Source: MPNO01 sp965200535 (lineage in GTDB: Bacteria; Pseudomonadota; Alphaproteobacteria; MPNO01). Taken from it: a DNA stretch of 64,000 bases. The stretch lies in contig CBDAUF010000002.1 in assembly GCA_965200535.1 (NCBI GenBank), forward strand, positions 930,001 through 994,000, read 5' to 3'. The first letter of the stretch is position 1; each line of letters opens with the position of its first letter. The notes under the pieces were generated by a model that saw nothing but the letters and a program-made list of their open reading frames with translations, made no database searches and had not been told where the DNA came from. Below are positions 8,087-16,936 of the stretch, one piece after another. Made by a program: the position numbers and the translations under genes.

Positions 8087-9145
8087 ATGAAGTCCCGCTC
8101 ATTCTTGGCGCTTGCCGTCCTGACGGCCCTGGCGGTGGTTGCCGCGGTCTTGGTGGTGATCGACCGGCCGGGCCTGACAACGGTCTCGAAGGGGCGCGAA
8201 AGCGCGTTCGAGGATCTGGTTCCGCGGGTCAACGATGCCGCCGAAGTGGTTCTCCAATCGAACGAGGCGACTTTCTCCCTGGTCAGGACGGAAACGGGCT
8301 GGGGCTTGAAGGACCGTTGGCGCTACCCGGTCCATTTCGACAAGGTGAAGACGGCGCTGGTCGGCCTGTCCGAACTCAAGCTTCTGGAAGCAAAGACCAG
8401 CGATCCGGAGCGCTACAAGAGGCTCGAGGTCGAGGAACCCGACGCCGAGGAAGCCCAGTCCGTGCGCTTCGAGGTGAAAGACGGCGACGGCAAGACAATG
8501 GCGTCCGGCGTCATCGGCAAGCTCAACCCCAGCCTGTTCGGAGAAGGCGGCGGCGGCACCTATCTCCGGCGCGGCGAGGACGCGCAGTCCTGGCTTGCCG
8601 TCGGTGAGGTTACGCTCGGCAAGACACGGAACGACTGGCTTCGCCGCGAAATCGTCGATATCGCGGCCGAGAAGGTGCGGCGAGCGGTCATCCGCCAGCC
8701 GGACGGGGCCGAGATCGCGGTGACCCAGGAAAAACCGGACAGCGGCGAATACAGGCTCGAAGGCATACCCGAGGGGCGCAAGTTGAAGGATTCGGGCGAG
8801 GCCAAGAACCTTGCTGGCGGGCTGTGGCGCCTGACCTTCGAGGACGTCAAGCGTGCTTCCGAAATATCCTTTCCCGAGACTCCCAACGTCAGCGTCTACG
8901 AGACCTTCGACGGGTTGAAGGTCCATATCGAAATGACGACCGTGGACAAGGTGGTTTGGGGGCGGTTCTCCGCCACTGCCGGCGATGCCGATGGCGAGAA
9001 GGCCGAGGAGGTCCGAAAGAAGGCGGCCGAGATCACCCGGCGCGCGACGGGATGGGTCTACGAGCTCTCCGCCGGCGAAGGCGAACGGCTGACCACGAAG
9101 ATCGCGGACATCCTCGAAGAGCCAGAGCAGAAGAACGAAGGCTGA
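8087..9145 (+). CDS. DUF4340 domain-containing protein
   Basis: A 352-residue protein with an N-terminal membrane anchor (FLALAVLTALAVVAAVLVV, about 5-23) and a mostly beta, periplasmic DUF4340 region in which related blocks recur (for example VQSNE/VRTETGWGLKDRW-type segments). DUF4340 proteins usually follow GldG-like genes and are thought to belong to the same export complex. The start has GGAGAT 9 nt upstream. It is the last gene of the four-gene operon; a terminator-like hairpin follows immediately. Confidence 0.8.
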   Translation: MKSRSFLALAVLTALAVVAAVLVVIDRPGLTTVSKGRESAFEDLVPRVNDAAEVVLQSNEATFSLVRTETGWGLKDRWRYPVHFDKVKTALVGLSELKLLEAKTSDPERYKRLEVEEPDAEEAQSVRFEVKDGDGKTMASGVIGKLNPSLFGEGGGGTYLRRGEDAQSWLAVGEVTLGKTRNDWLRREIVDIAAEKVRRAVIRQPDGAEIAVTQEKPDSGEYRLEGIPEGRKLKDSGEAKNLAGGLWRLTFEDVKRASEISFPETPNVSVYETFDGLKVHIEMTTVDKVVWGRFSATAGDADGEKAEEVRKKAAEITRRATGWVYELSAGEGERLTTKIADILEEPEQKNEG

Positions 9146-9146
9146 G

Positions 9147-9176
9147 CCCCGGGCCGGCCGCTTCCCGCCGGGGTTT
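9147..9176 (+). terminator. Terminator-like hairpin after the ABC operon
   Basis: CCCCGG (9147-9152) can pair with CCGGGG (9168-9173) across a 15-nt GC-rich loop and is followed by TTT. It begins right after the DUF4340 stop. Confidence 0.45.
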
Positions 9177-9291
9177 CTCGGCTTTCCTTCCGGTTCGGCG
9201 GCGCGCCCGGGGCCGGGCGGCCGATTGACAGCTGTCGGGCGGCTTCCGATCATCCGGCCGCGTCTACGCGAACCGCCGGAAGGCATTGCCC

Positions 9292-10359
9292 ATGAGTGTC
9301 CTGTTGCTGCGCCCGGCGGATCTCCAGGGTCTGGTCACGATGGCCGACGCCATCGAAGTCATCGAGCAGGGGTATCGGGAAGCGGCCGGATTTCCGGTCA
9401 TCAACGCGCCCAGGCGCCGGGTCCATTCGCCGTCCGGGGTCAGGGTGAGCAGCTTCCCCGGCGGGGTGCACGGTCTCGGCGTGATCGGCGCACAGGTCCG
9501 GGCCGAGCTCGTTGCGCAGAGCGAGACCAACCAAAGATACCCGTATCGCGGCCCGCCGGTGCACGTGCTCAGCGATTCGCGGACGGGTCGTCTGCTCGCC
9601 ATCCTGATCGGTGAAATCGACGAGAAGACACTCGGGCCGACGAGCCTGATGGCGTTTCGGACGGCGGCAGCAAGCGGCGTCGGTTTCCGCCATCTGGTGC
9701 GCGAGGACGCGCGCACGGCCGGCCTGTTCGGCTCTGCCGGGCAGGCCGCGAACCAGCTTCTCGCCCTGCTCACCGTGCGCCGGATCGAGCGCGTCCGCCT
9801 CTACAGCCGCGATCCCGACAACCGCAGACGTTTCGCGGCCGAATACGGTGCGAGATTCGGCGTCGAAATCGAGCCTGTGGCCTCGCCCAGGGAAGCCGTC
9901 GACGGCGTCGATGCGGTCGTGGTCGCGACCAATACCAACATACCCGTCTTCGACGGCGACTGGCTTGCCCCCGGCCAGCACGTCACCGGCATCATCGGAT
10001 CCAACATCCAGCTCGTCGAAGGCGGTTTCCTCAAGAGCCGGCGCCGCGAGATCGACGACCGGACCGCCGCGCGCGCCGACGTTATCGTCGCCAACCTCCG
10101 GGAATCGGTGTTGTCCGAACAACAGGGCGACCTGTTCGAGCCGATCGAGCGCGGGCTGATCGGTATCGACGACATTCTCGACCTCGGCGACGTCGCCGCC
10201 GGCAAGGCGCCGGGCCGGACCTCGGCCGACCAGATCACCTATCACAAGAACAACAACGGCACCGGCGCCTCGGAACTCGCCCTCGCCGGCCGCACCTACG
10301 CACTTGCCAAGGCGGCCGGGCGCGGGGTCGAGATCGACCTCGAACCCGCTTCGGCCTGA
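9292..10359 (+). CDS. Ornithine cyclodeaminase/mu-crystallin family protein
   Basis: A 355-residue cytoplasmic NAD(P)-binding protein. Family enzymes include ornithine cyclodeaminase, alanine dehydrogenase and ketimine reductases. The substrate part has AQSETNQRYPYRGPP, and the Rossmann part is near GLFGSAGQAANQLLALL. The C-terminal GRTSADQITYHKNNNGTG is the family ending in which SxDQ(I)T(V)F is usual. The start is ATG 9292 with GGAAGG 9 nt before it. It is followed 24 nt later by the exporter pair, suggesting co-transcription. The exact substrate cannot be read from sequence. Confidence 0.85.
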   Translation: MSVLLLRPADLQGLVTMADAIEVIEQGYREAAGFPVINAPRRRVHSPSGVRVSSFPGGVHGLGVIGAQVRAELVAQSETNQRYPYRGPPVHVLSDSRTGRLLAILIGEIDEKTLGPTSLMAFRTAAASGVGFRHLVREDARTAGLFGSAGQAANQLLALLTVRRIERVRLYSRDPDNRRRFAAEYGARFGVEIEPVASPREAVDGVDAVVVATNTNIPVFDGDWLAPGQHVTGIIGSNIQLVEGGFLKSRRREIDDRTAARADVIVANLRESVLSEQQGDLFEPIERGLIGIDDILDLGDVAAGKAPGRTSADQITYHKNNNGTGASELALAGRTYALAKAAGRGVEIDLEPASA

Positions 10360-10383
10360 ATCGGACGCCTCGGAAGGATCCGG

Positions 10384-11121
10384 ATGGCAGGACTCGATAT
10401 CGACGCCGGCCAGGCGGCGGCGCTGATCATCGCAGCGATGGCGGCGGGCCTGCTGCGCGGGTTCTCCGGCTTCGGCGCAGCCCTGGTCCTGGCGCCGGTC
10501 GCGAGCCTCATCGTCGGTACGCGGATCGCGGTTCCCGCCATCCTGCTGTCGATTTTCGTCACCACGGTGCAACTCTTCGCGTCCACCTGGTCGCAGGTCC
10601 GCTGGTCGGAGCAGTTCTCCCTGTCGCTTCCAGGCTGCCTCGGGGTGCCGGCTGGAGTGTTCTTGCTGATCTATTTCGATCCCGAACTGATGCGCCGCGG
10701 CATCTCGGCGGTCACCGCGCTGTTCGCCCTGCTCCTGATGACCGGATGGCGCTACAGCCATCCGCCGACGCGATCCGGTTCGGCCGTCGTCGGAGCGCTC
10801 GGCGGGGTGCTTTCGGGAGCGGGATCCATCGGCGGTCCGCCGGTGATCGTCTACCTTCTGGCCGGACCGGGCAGCGCCGCCCAGACGCGGGCGAGCCTGA
10901 TCTACTATTTCGCCTTCACCCAGGCGGCGGCGATAATCCTGTTTGCCATCGGCGGCCTGATGACCTGGGAGGTTCTGGTCACCGCCCTTGTGTTCTCGCC
11001 CTCGCTGCTCGTCGGAACCTGGGGGGGCGCGCGGCTGTTTCATCTGGCGAGCGAGCGGACGTTCCGGATAGCGGCGCTCGTGCTCTTGCTGGTCGTCGGC
11101 GTCTCGACCTTCTTCGCCTGA
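10384..11121 (+). CDS. TauE/SafE (TSUP) family anion exporter, copy 1
   Basis: A 245-residue integral membrane protein with about seven or eight hydrophobic segments and the TSUP half-repeat pattern. The N-terminal half has GLLRGFSGFGAALVLAPV and the second half has GGVLSGAGSIGGPPVIVYLL. Family members move sulfite, sulfoacetate or other organosulfur anions out of the cell. GGAAGGATCCGG precedes the ATG. The TGA overlaps the next ATG (TGATG), so the two exporters are co-translated and may form a heteromeric pair. Confidence 0.85.
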   Translation: MAGLDIDAGQAAALIIAAMAAGLLRGFSGFGAALVLAPVASLIVGTRIAVPAILLSIFVTTVQLFASTWSQVRWSEQFSLSLPGCLGVPAGVFLLIYFDPELMRRGISAVTALFALLLMTGWRYSHPPTRSGSAVVGALGGVLSGAGSIGGPPVIVYLLAGPGSAAQTRASLIYYFAFTQAAAIILFAIGGLMTWEVLVTALVFSPSLLVGTWGGARLFHLASERTFRIAALVLLLVVGVSTFFA

Positions 11122-11861
11122 TGACGCCGTTCGGCCTCGACGGGTGGGAACTCGCGCTGGTCGTGGCGGCGTTCGCCGGATCGGGCATCGTCCGGGGTTT
11201 CGGCGGAGGGATCGGCGCCAATTTCCTGACCGCGCCGGTGCTCGCGGTATTGATCGGCCCGCGCGAGGCGGTGCCCGTCATTCTCCTGCTCAACATGGTG
11301 GGCAACGCCCAGCTCCTGCCGCAGATCCTTCCCGATGTCCGTTGGCGGGAAGGGTGGCCGATCTTCCTTTTTCCCATCTTCACGGTGCCGGTCGGCGCGT
11401 GGCTCCTGTTCACCGTGGACGAGGACCTGATGCGCCGCGCGATCGCGGCGGCCGCGGCGGGATTCTCGCTGCTGCTGCTCAGCGGCTGGCGCTATCGAGG
11501 ACGCCACCGGCGCGGCCTCTCCATCGTCACCGGATCGGTATCGGGAATCCTGGTCGGCTCGATCTCGCTCGGCGGGCCGCCGGTCTTTCTCTATCTCCTT
11601 GCGGCCAAAGGGGACGCGGCGACCAACCGGGCGCAGTTCGTGATGTTCGGCATCGCTGCCGGTACGGCCGCCTTGGTCCTGTTCGCGGCGACGGGCGCGA
11701 TCGCGCTCGATACCCTCCTATTCGCCGCGATGCTCCTGCTCCCGGCGGCCATCGGTATCTGGCTCGGCTCGATACTGTTCCGCCGTGCGAGCGAGGAAGC
11801 GTTCAGGCGGGCTTGCCTGTGGGGCCTGGTCGCGGTGTCGCTCTGCGTCCTGGTCCTGTAG
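11121..11861 (+). CDS. TauE/SafE (TSUP) family anion exporter, copy 2
   Basis: A 246-residue paralogue of the preceding gene. It has the same repeats in matching places: GIVRGFGGGIGANFLTAPV in the first half, GILVGSISLGGPPVFLYLL in the second, and the linker DEDLMRRAIAA paralleling DPELMRRGISA in copy 1. The start shares one base with the upstream stop. It converges with the isochorismatase-family gene. The similarity of the halves and spacing indicates an old tandem duplication. The substrate is unknown; an organic or sulfur-containing acid is likely from the family. Confidence 0.85.
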   Translation: MTPFGLDGWELALVVAAFAGSGIVRGFGGGIGANFLTAPVLAVLIGPREAVPVILLLNMVGNAQLLPQILPDVRWREGWPIFLFPIFTVPVGAWLLFTVDEDLMRRAIAAAAAGFSLLLLSGWRYRGRHRRGLSIVTGSVSGILVGSISLGGPPVFLYLLAAKGDAATNRAQFVMFGIAAGTAALVLFAATGAIALDTLLFAAMLLLPAAIGIWLGSILFRRASEEAFRRACLWGLVAVSLCVLVL

Positions 11862-11882
11862 CGCTGAGCGCCGCTTGCACCG

Positions 11883-12644
11883 CTACCCGGTCTGTTCCGA
11901 CATCGGGACGCCCGGAGGAAGCTCGAACAGCCCGTCCGGCAGCGATTCGATGTAGGAGACCGCCTCGTCGGTCGACGCGATGTCGGCGTATTTGGCGTTC
12001 ATGTCGCAGAGGTTGATCGCGTGGCTCGCCTGCGAACGGTCGAAACAGCCTTCCTCGACAAGGGTGGTCCGGTAGTTCTCGCTGAACGCGTCGAGGACGG
12101 AAGCGCGAACGCAGCCGCTGGTGGTGGTTCCGACCATGAGGATGGAATCGGCCTTGAGGTTGGTCAGGAACGACGACAGCGGCGTTCCGTGAAAGGCGCT
12201 CGGCTTGAGCTTCTCGATCACGATATCCTGCGGCGCCGGCGCGATTTCCGGGTTGATCTGGTTGCCGTCGAGGTTGGAGCGCGGATCGTCCCCGGCGCGC
12301 CATTCGCCGGTGCGGGTGTTCTTCCATGCCCACGAGCCGCGGTCCCAGCCGTCGGTTCGCATCGACGCCGTGGTGTAGATGATCGGGATCCCCTTCGCGC
12401 GTCCGGCCTCGATGAGCCGCCTGATGTAGCGCATCGATTCCCAAGCGTCCTCGCCGCAGGAGTTGGGCCACGTCTTGATCGAATCGAGGATCGGCTCCGG
12501 CTTGTCGCCGGTGAAGTTGTAGTTGACGTCGATGACGACGATTACCGGCCGGTCTCCGAACCCGGCGCGTTCCCCGTAACCCGCCGCGCCGAAGACCTGC
12601 TTGTCGCGCTCGGTGAGAAACTGGTTCCAGACGGGTTCCTTCAT
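11883..12644 (-). CDS. Isochorismatase-family cysteine hydrolase (N-carbamoylsarcosine amidase-like)
   Basis: A 253-residue cysteine hydrolase. The family triad is visible as D39 (VIDVNYNF), K145 (EKLKPSAF) and C178 (GTTTSGCVRASV). The last motif, with its cis-peptide region before the cysteine, is typical of N-carbamoylsarcosine amidohydrolase-like members that cleave C-N bonds of carbamoyl or amide substrates. Shine-Dalgarno GGAGAGG precedes ATG 12644. It converges on the second TSUP gene and diverges from the VOC gene. I infer amide hydrolysis in a catabolic route but cannot name the substrate. Confidence 0.82.
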   Translation of the reverse strand: MKEPVWNQFLTERDKQVFGAAGYGERAGFGDRPVIVVIDVNYNFTGDKPEPILDSIKTWPNSCGEDAWESMRYIRRLIEAGRAKGIPIIYTTASMRTDGWDRGSWAWKNTRTGEWRAGDDPRSNLDGNQINPEIAPAPQDIVIEKLKPSAFHGTPLSSFLTNLKADSILMVGTTTSGCVRASVLDAFSENYRTTLVEEGCFDRSQASHAINLCDMNAKYADIASTDEAVSYIESLPDGLFELPPGVPMSEQTG

Positions 12645-12761
12645 CGTCTTGCCTCTCCGGACCTGGTTGCGCCATCATGCAGGGAGAACGTAGGCGCGGC
12701 GAACGACCCGCGCAAGCGGGACCGGCGCGGGTTCCGCGCGACATCGACGGAGGACGCCGCA

Positions 12762-13202
12762 ATGAAAGTCGCGATGCTCAACCACATCAATATCCGCACC
12801 ATGAAGATGGAGGAGACCAAGGATTTCTATGTCGAGAAGCTCGGCCTGGAAGTCGGGTTTCGGCCCCCCTTCGACGAGCACGGCTACTGGTTGTACGCAG
12901 GCGGTATCGCGATCGTGCATCTGTCCTACAGCCAGGAGGGCGAGCCCCGCCGCACGCATCCCGACTCGATGGGCGACGGGCTCGACCATATCGGCCTCGA
13001 CGCCGAGGGTTTCGACGACATGCTCGACCACCTCCGCCGCAACGGGATCGAGTACAACAAGCGCCTGGTCGGCGGTGACACGATCGCGCAGATTTTCTTC
13101 TACGATCCGAACGGGGTCCTGATAGAACTCGCCTTCGACGTCGCCAAGGAAGGCATCGACCCCGCGATGTTCGAGGAGGAGATGGAGGCGGTACCGCTTT
13201 GA
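12762..13202 (+). CDS. VOC superfamily (glyoxalase/bleomycin resistance/dioxygenase-like) protein
   Basis: A 146-residue single VOC domain. It starts MLNHINIRTMKMEETKDFYV, with the first metal-ligand position at His in LNHINI, and includes DSMGDGLDHIGLDAEGF and the C-terminal FFYDPNGVLIELAFD with the acidic metal ligand. Such proteins may be lyases, isomerases or extradiol dioxygenases using Fe or Mn. The start is the ATG at 12762; the long frame from 12021 is the antisense shadow of the isochorismatase gene. It is a single gene followed by a strong convergent hairpin. Confidence 0.85.
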   Translation: MKVAMLNHINIRTMKMEETKDFYVEKLGLEVGFRPPFDEHGYWLYAGGIAIVHLSYSQEGEPRRTHPDSMGDGLDHIGLDAEGFDDMLDHLRRNGIEYNKRLVGGDTIAQIFFYDPNGVLIELAFDVAKEGIDPAMFEEEMEAVPL

Positions 13203-13208
13203 CGATCG

Positions 13209-13232
13209 CGGCCGGTCCTCACGTTCCGGCCG
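13209..13232. terminator. Bidirectional hairpin between convergent VOC and GFA genes
   Basis: A 7-bp perfect stem CGGCCGG/CCGGCCG with a 10-nt loop fills the 30-bp gap between two convergent genes and is followed by TCATTT on the plus strand. This is consistent with a shared terminator. Confidence 0.5.
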
Positions 13233-13652
13233 TCATTTCGATGGCGGGCGCCCCCGTTCGAACTTCTCCGCCGTTTCCGACAGCCGGCTAAACGGCAGCG
13301 CCCTCGAAACGAAGACCTCGACCTGCGGCTCGATGGCGCGCGCATCGTCGATCGACCCTACCTTGACGGCTTTGACGCCGGGCCTGCCGCTGGATGAGCC
13401 GAAAAGCTGCGATCCGCAGTCGGGGCAGAACTCCTTGATCATGATGTTGCCGCTGTCGGCTGTATGCCGGTAGCTCTTTGTCGCCCCCTGCAGGACGGTC
13501 ATGTCCTCGTCGCGGAAGAACACGTTGGTCGCAAAGCCCGAGCCGGTCGCCCGCCGGCAATCGTCGCAATGGCAATGCGCGACCAGGACCGGGTCTCGGC
13601 TCGCTGTGTAGCGCACTGCGCCGCACAGGCATCCGCCTGTGATTTCCGCCAT
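13233..13652 (-). CDS. GFA family (CENP-V/GFA zinc-binding) protein, copy 1
   Basis: A 139-residue zinc-binding beta protein of the glutathione-dependent formaldehyde-activating (GFA) family. Zinc-ligand cysteines are visible in GGCLCGAVRY, AHCHCDDCRRATG and FCPDCGSQLF. The first characterised member was proposed to help formaldehyde react with glutathione, but most relatives are of unknown function. AGGAGAAGACG precedes the ATG. It converges with the VOC gene and lies downstream of dnaE2. A second, longer GFA gene is at 25.2-25.7 kb. Confidence 0.88.
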   Translation of the reverse strand: MAEITGGCLCGAVRYTASRDPVLVAHCHCDDCRRATGSGFATNVFFRDEDMTVLQGATKSYRHTADSGNIMIKEFCPDCGSQLFGSSSGRPGVKAVKVGSIDDARAIEPQVEVFVSRALPFSRLSETAEKFERGRPPSK

Positions 13653-13759
13653 CGTCTTCTCCTCGTTCCCGCGGGCCGGGCCGTATCCGGTCTCGCGCCC
13701 GCCATCGGCGACAGGATACCTTCCTGACCTGCAGCCTGCGAACCGGGCGTTGCTCCGGA

Positions 13760-16700
13760 TCAGTGAAAATCCCGCGACGGGTAGCTTTGCCTGTCGCCTC
13801 CGGTGTGCGCGAACGGGCGGACCGGCGGGTCATCGCCGGCGGCAAGCGCGTGCAGGCGCGGGGTCAGGTCCTCGATACGCCGGGCGATGACGTGGATGAC
13901 GATCCCTTCGCGCTGCAGTTCCCCGGCCGCCCTGAGCAGGCGGGCGGACATGATCTGACGGCGGTAACGCTCGAAGACCTGCGGCCAGACGACGATATTG
14001 GCGACGCCGGTTTCATCTTCCAGGGTGACGAAGATGACGCCCGAGGCCGTGCCCGGACGCTGGCGGACCAGGACGAGGCCGGCGACAGTCACCCGCGCGC
14101 CGTTGTCGAGACCGGCGAGGCGATGGGCCGGGGCGACCCCCTCTGCTGCCAGCTTCCCGCGCATCAGCGCCAGGGGGTGATCCTTGAGCGACATCCTAGT
14201 TGTCGCATAGTCATACGAAACCTCTTCGCCCCGGCTCATCGCGGGGAGGACGACCGCGGGCTCGGGGCGATGCGGGCCGATGCCGGTGAACAGGGGCGGC
14301 GGTGTGGGGCCAAGCGCGCGGACGGCCCAGAGCGCCTGCCGCCGTGTCCGGCCGGTCGAACCGAAGGCATCGGCCCCGGCGAGGGTTTCCAGCACCGCAA
14401 CCGGCAGCCCGGTCCGTTCCCGCAGGTCGGCCGGGTTGGCGAACGGGCGGCGGGCCGGTTGTTCGCGGACCTCGACGATGGCCTCGGCGCTTGCCTCCGC
14501 CATGCCCCTGACCTGCCGGAAGCCGAGGCGCAGCGCATGCGGTCCGCCGCCCTCCGCCTCTTCGAGGGTGCAGTCCCAGTCCGAATGGTTGATGTCGACC
14601 GGGCGCACCGGGACGCCGTGCTCCCTGGCGTCGCGGACCAGTTGGGCGGGGGAGTAGAAACCCATCGGCTGGCTGTTGAGGATGGCGGCCGCGAAGACAT
14701 CGGGGTAGCGGCACTTGAGCCAGGCCGAAACGTAGACCAGGAGAGCGAAGCTCGCCGCGTGCGACTCCGGGAAACCGTAGTCGCCGAACCCCTCGATCTG
14801 ACGGAAACAGCGCTCGGCGAAGCCGCGGTCGTAGCCGTTCCCGATCATGCCCTCGATCATCCTGGTCCGGAAATTGCCGATGGTCCCGACATGGCGGAAG
14901 GTCGCCATGGCGCGGCGCAGCCGGTCGGCCTCGGACGGGGCGAAGCCGGCAGCGACGATGGCGACCTTCATCGCCTGTTCCTGGAACAGGGGTACGCCGA
15001 GCGTCTTGCCGAGGACCTCGCGGAGTTCCTCGGATGGAAAATCGACCGTCTCCTCGCCGTTGCGCCGACGCAGGTAGGGATGGACCATGTCGCCCTGGAT
15101 CGGACCCGGCCGGACGATCGCAACCTCGATCACCAAGTCGTAGAACGAGCGCGGACGGAGCCGTGGCAGCATCGACATCTGGGCCCGGCTCTCGACCTGA
15201 AAGACGCCGATTGAATCGGCCTCGCACAGCATGTCGTAGACCGCCGCATCTCCGGCCGGAATATCGGCCAGCCCGTAATCGATCCCGTAGCGGGAACGCA
15301 GGAGGTCGAGTCCCTTGCGGATGCAGGTCAGCATGCCGAGCCCGAGAACATCGATCTTGAGCATGCCGAGCGCATCGAGATCGTCCTTGTCCCACTCGAT
15401 GACGGTGCGGTTCTCCATGGCGGCGTTGGCGATGGGAACGATTTCCGAAAGCGGGCCGCGGCTGATGACGAAACCGCCGACATGCTGGGAGAGATGGCGC
15501 GGGAAACCGGTGAGTTCGCCCGCCAGTTCGAGGGTGAGCGCCAGCCGCCGGTCGTCCGGGTCGAATCCGGCCTCGCGGACATGGTCTCCGTCGAGCGTTC
15601 CCGACCGCCGCCCCCAGACCGTGCCGGCGAGCGCCGAGACGGTGTCGAGCGAGAGGCCGAGCGCCTTTCCCACCTCTCTCACCGCGCTCCGTGCGCGATA
15701 GTGGATCACGGTCGCGGCAAGACCCGCCCGCTCGCGGCCGTATTTCCGGTAGATGTACTGGATTACCTCCTCGCGGCGCTCGTGCTCGAAGTCGATGTCG
15801 ATGTCGGGCGGTTCGTTGCGCTCGGCGCTGACGAAGCGCTCGAACAGAAGGTCCATGCGGTCCGGATCGATCGCGGTGATGCCGAGGCAATAGCAGACCG
15901 CCGAATTGGCTGCCGACCCGCGGCCCTGACACAGGATGCCGCGGCTCCGGGCAAAGCGGACGATGTCGTGGACGGTCAGGAAGTAGGAAGCGTAGTCGAG
16001 CCCGGCTATCAGATCGAGTTCGTAAGAGACCTGCCGGGCGACCGCATCGGGGATGCCGTCCGGATAGCGTGTTCTCGCGCCTTCCCAGGCCAGGCGGCTG
16101 AGCGCTCCGTCGGGGGTGGCTCCGGGGAACGCCTCGTCGTCCGGGTATTCGTAGCGCAACTCGTCGAGCGAAAAGCCGCAGGCATCCGCAACGGCGACAG
16201 TGCGGCGAACCGCGTCCGGATGATCGCGGAAGAGCCGCGCCATCTCTGCCGCCGGTTTCAGATGGCGTTCGGCGTTGGCGGCGAGACGGTAGCCTGCCTC
16301 GTCGATCGTACAGCCCTCGCGGATGCAGGTCAGAACATCGGCGAGGCGCCGCCGTGCGGGCGTGTGCGCATGGATGTCGTTGGTCGCGACCAGCGGGGTT
16401 CCGGCGCGGTCGGCGATCCCGGCGAGCCGTCCGATCCGTGCGCGGTCGTCGCCGCGGTAGAGGTGGCTCGCGGCCAGATGGACGGAATTTCCGATGCGGC
16501 GGCGGAGCGAGATCAGATGCCGTTCGAACTCCGGATCGGGAGTGCCCCCGTCCCCGGGCGGCAGCGCGATCAGGATCTGTCCCGTCGCGTGGTCGAGCAG
16601 ATCGGCAAGCCGGATGTCGCACGCACCCTTGGGGGCGCGGCGCCGGCCTGTGGTCAGAAGCCGAGAGAGCCGGCCGTAAGCGGCGCGGTCGCGGGGCAGG

Positions 16701-16936
16701 CAGAGCATGCTGGGCGCATCGACGAGATCGAGCCGCGCGCCGACGACGAGCTTGATGCCGGCCTCGCGCGCTGCCGCGTGAGCGCGCACCACGCCGGCCA
16801 GCGTGTTGCGGTCGGTTACCGCGATGGCATGGAGGTCGAGGGCGGAAGCCGTCCGCACCAGCTCGTCGGGGTGCGATGCGCCGCGGAGGAAGGTGAAGTT
16901 GGTCTTCACCTGGAGTTCGGCATAGGCCCCGGTCAT
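13760..16936 (-). CDS. dnaE2: Error-prone DNA polymerase DnaE2 (ImuC)
   Basis: A 1058-residue C-family DNA polymerase that carries out damage-induced mutagenic synthesis past lesions, working with ImuB and ImuA. The PHP domain is N-terminal (ELQVKTNFTFLRGASHPDEL at about 7-26, then HAIAVTDRNTLAG). The catalytic region contains the PDIDIDFEHERREEV motif with its aspartates. The C-terminal OB-fold has GVIFVTLEDETGVANIVVW, typical of DnaE2. The length fits the family. The ATG at 16936 overlaps the imuB stop (ATGA), so the long N-terminal extension in the raw frame is not coding. Expression should be SOS-controlled from the LexA boxes upstream of imuA. Confidence 0.96.
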   Translation of the reverse strand: MTGAYAELQVKTNFTFLRGASHPDELVRTASALDLHAIAVTDRNTLAGVVRAHAAAREAGIKLVVGARLDLVDAPSMLCLPRDRAAYGRLSRLLTTGRRRAPKGACDIRLADLLDHATGQILIALPPGDGGTPDPEFERHLISLRRRIGNSVHLAASHLYRGDDRARIGRLAGIADRAGTPLVATNDIHAHTPARRRLADVLTCIREGCTIDEAGYRLAANAERHLKPAAEMARLFRDHPDAVRRTVAVADACGFSLDELRYEYPDDEAFPGATPDGALSRLAWEGARTRYPDGIPDAVARQVSYELDLIAGLDYASYFLTVHDIVRFARSRGILCQGRGSAANSAVCYCLGITAIDPDRMDLLFERFVSAERNEPPDIDIDFEHERREEVIQYIYRKYGRERAGLAATVIHYRARSAVREVGKALGLSLDTVSALAGTVWGRRSGTLDGDHVREAGFDPDDRRLALTLELAGELTGFPRHLSQHVGGFVISRGPLSEIVPIANAAMENRTVIEWDKDDLDALGMLKIDVLGLGMLTCIRKGLDLLRSRYGIDYGLADIPAGDAAVYDMLCEADSIGVFQVESRAQMSMLPRLRPRSFYDLVIEVAIVRPGPIQGDMVHPYLRRRNGEETVDFPSEELREVLGKTLGVPLFQEQAMKVAIVAAGFAPSEADRLRRAMATFRHVGTIGNFRTRMIEGMIGNGYDRGFAERCFRQIEGFGDYGFPESHAASFALLVYVSAWLKCRYPDVFAAAILNSQPMGFYSPAQLVRDAREHGVPVRPVDINHSDWDCTLEEAEGGGPHALRLGFRQVRGMAEASAEAIVEVREQPARRPFANPADLRERTGLPVAVLETLAGADAFGSTGRTRRQALWAVRALGPTPPPLFTGIGPHRPEPAVVLPAMSRGEEVSYDYATTRMSLKDHPLALMRGKLAAEGVAPAHRLAGLDNGARVTVAGLVLVRQRPGTASGVIFVTLEDETGVANIVVWPQVFERYRRQIMSARLLRAAGELQREGIVIHVIARRIEDLTPRLHALAAGDDPPVRPFAHTGGDRQSYPSRDFH

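Noticed and set aside
9225..9614. 129-residue frame before and across the cyclodeaminase-like gene
   Set aside because: Out-of-frame reading of that gene; the true start is ATG 9292 with a ribosome site.
14211..16622. 803-residue minus-strand frame inside dnaE2
   Set aside because: Arginine- and proline-rich out-of-frame reading of the dnaE2 coding strand; dnaE2 itself is unmistakable.
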